Assembly (NCBI GenBank): GCA_034509735.1
Contig: JACGWO010000012.1
Location: 24,519,188-24,583,187, forward strand
Reading direction: 5' to 3'
Length of the DNA: 64,000 bases
Source of the DNA: Sesamum alatum
Taxonomy: Eukaryota; Streptophyta; Magnoliopsida; Lamiales; Pedaliaceae
The first letter of the stretch is position 1. Each line of letters starts with the position of its first letter. Under the pieces are notes generated by a model. That model was not told the origin of the DNA and searched no databases. It saw only the letters and a program-made list of their open reading frames with translations. The position numbers were made by a program, and so were the translations under genes. This document shows positions 62,701 to 64,000 of this stretch, piece after piece.

Positions 62701-63948
62701 GGATAGGGTCTTGGGCTGGTAACAGTGGTGGCTAGATTATAAATGAACCGGGGGGAAGAAAAAAATAAGTTGATTTCATTTCTATATTTGATTACTACAT
62801 GTGACCATAGTTACATTACTCTTATAGACTAGTATTAGTTATCTGATTATTAGGTAGTTAAAAGTACTATATTACTCATTATTTCATCATGAATGATCTG
62901 ATAAGTTAATAATTAGAGCTAAATGAGTTATTTCATTACTCATTAGATATTTGTTAATTATTTGATAGTTAAAATAACAGATTATCGTTTTGTAAGGACA
63001 AAGACTAATCTTCAGCAAAGCGGGAGTAGTTTCTTCACCCAGAGTCGAGAAATGATCTTTCCTTAATCTTCTTTCCTTTTGTTTCTGATTTCAGCAGTCA
63101 CCAATATCATAGTGGATAGTGAAGATATATATAAATTAAAAAAAAAAGGAAAAAAAAAAAGAAGCGAATTAAACAAAACGAAGAAAACCAATGATCTCAG
63201 ACTATATTAATCGCTGTTCTGTCTTGTATAAGATCCAACAAGATGCTCCCCCTTGACCTTTCAAAGCACTATTTTTCGCCCAAACAGACGTACTCGAAAA
63301 ATAACTCTCACCATTTTAACATTTGTTTCTCTGCATTGGGCGCTGAATGTGTGTCTCCTTAACAATTAGTAACAAGAAAACTCATATTTTTCCTCATTCT
63401 TTGTAGTAAAAAGTAGTGACCAAATACTAATCTACTATCTTCTTTGAAACTATCCCACTTCCAAACATCAAGACTCATCCAGGACGTAGGTGCATGGACA
63501 AACACAGGCCAGAGAGAAATATGTAGCAAACACAGATGGAGACTATTCTTTTCTTTTTTTTTTTTTTTTTTTTTGGAAGACCTATTGAGACTAACTTTTT
63601 TGTTGCAAGAACCAATAAAACCATGACAAAGCAACTAATGGAAACTAGTTCAACAAAAACAAATAGTCATGTCAAGCATACCAGTCGTGAACGGTACTGA
63701 CTGAAATCTACTTTGCTATCAAAATCATCACTCCACAACTCTAAGGTTCCAATAGCTGGTGCAATTCCAGGATGAACTTTTTCTTTCATCAGCATCCGTT
63801 GGAAGGACATGTCTAATATAGCACAGCAAATATCATCAGTTACTAAAGCTAGCATCTTTCTCTTCTCATTGTTGGCCTGTCCAGTGCCCGTGTTCAAGCC
63901 ATCAGTCAAAGCAGTCTTAGATTTGGACATTAGGTCACGCATCAGGGA
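53746..63948 (-). CDS. HST: HASTY / exportin-5 homologue, C-terminal 12 exons (cut by right edge)
   Basis: Exons on the minus strand: 63682-63948, 62106-62219, 61835-61961, 61581-61750, 61396-61497, 58361-58464, 57978-58272, 57604-57848, 55467-55970, 55080-55374, 54782-54965 and 53746-53825. All join in frame and give 828 residues to the stop at 53746. HASTY is the plant importin-beta/karyopherin relative of exportin-5, a HEAT-repeat protein at the nuclear envelope needed for normal miRNA accumulation and movement and for developmental phase change. Family stretches seen include FQRMLMKEKVHPGIAP, SRLLELIRFIACHKPL, YYPDAVGAVINKLFELLTSL, LQICTSFIRIAKAANESLL, AEQNLLGEAFLVMASSAG, VWLLEPLSKQW, EVMEEKLLRDLTREICSL, NVELREFVCKDLFSAI and SPKEQKQHMKSLL. 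It ends DEGDTIGLAAIT. The N-terminal third (about 370 residues by comparison with known HST) lies beyond the window. No disruption seen. Confidence 0.95.
58465..61395. other. Large HASTY intron
   Basis: A 2.9-kb intron. It contains a coding-like fragment on the minus strand at about 58667-58807 (see findings) and a pyrimidine-rich stretch at about 59700-59900. No clear transposon ends were found. Confidence 0.5.
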
Positions 63949-64000
63949 CTGTCACAGCAGGAAAGACAATTATCAACAACCTTTTAAGGCGATACTTCGT

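Noticed and set aside
1..64000. CRISPR array, prokaryotic operon, viral or organelle insert
   Set aside because: Direct repeats found are microsatellites or transposon arms; all genes are plant nuclear type with spliceosomal introns or known intronless family members. No viral gene was recognised.

Overview
This window is nuclear DNA from a flowering plant, probably a core eudicot. The reasons are multi-exon genes with GT-AG introns and AT-rich introns, plant-only gene families (CYC/TB1-class TCP, WAT1-related transporters, thylakoid Tha4, GUX xylan glucuronosyltransferase, group C bZIP), and AT-rich intergenic DNA full of small non-autonomous transposons. There are no bacterial-style operons and no sign of plastid or mitochondrial sequence. 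The species cannot be told from the sequence.

Layout. 1-2384 (minus): first two exons of a DExH-box RNA helicase (DExH5/DHX36 type), cut by the left edge. 6003-7601 (plus): intronless CCT4 chaperonin subunit. 8624-10655 (minus): seven-exon WAT1-related (EamA/UMAMIT) transporter with a disrupted reading frame in exon 4. 10656-24802: a gene desert of about 14 kb built largely from foldback elements, one SINE, CACTA-type elements and microsatellites. 24803-26139 (plus): two-exon CYC/TB1-class TCP transcription factor. 26140-31083: repeats and intergenic DNA. 31084-35562 and 36669-39246 (both minus): a tandem duplication of the two-exon thylakoid Tat subunit Tha4/TatA. 40981-47149 (minus): six-exon group C bZIP (CPRF2-like). 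49979-52821 (plus): two-exon GUX-type glycosyltransferase. 53746-63948 (minus): the last 12 exons of HASTY, the exportin-5 homologue, cut by the right edge.

The genes are unrelated housekeeping and developmental loci, as is usual for a plant chromosome arm; apart from the Tha4 pair they do not form a cluster or pathway. I assembled exon structures by hand from reading frame, splice signals and remembered family sequences. All joins keep frame except in the transporter, whose exons sum to 1103 nt, one short of a multiple of three.

I found no convincing new biological system. The most informative material is transposon biology: at least seven foldback (Mutator-type) elements with 9-bp target duplications, exact or with one mismatch, and with similar termini but different interiors; a nested insertion; two SINEs with target duplications; and a MITE in one Tha4 copy whose empty site is preserved in the other copy. 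Two coding anomalies also deserve checking: the transporter frameshifts, and an ATT where the helicase start codon is expected.
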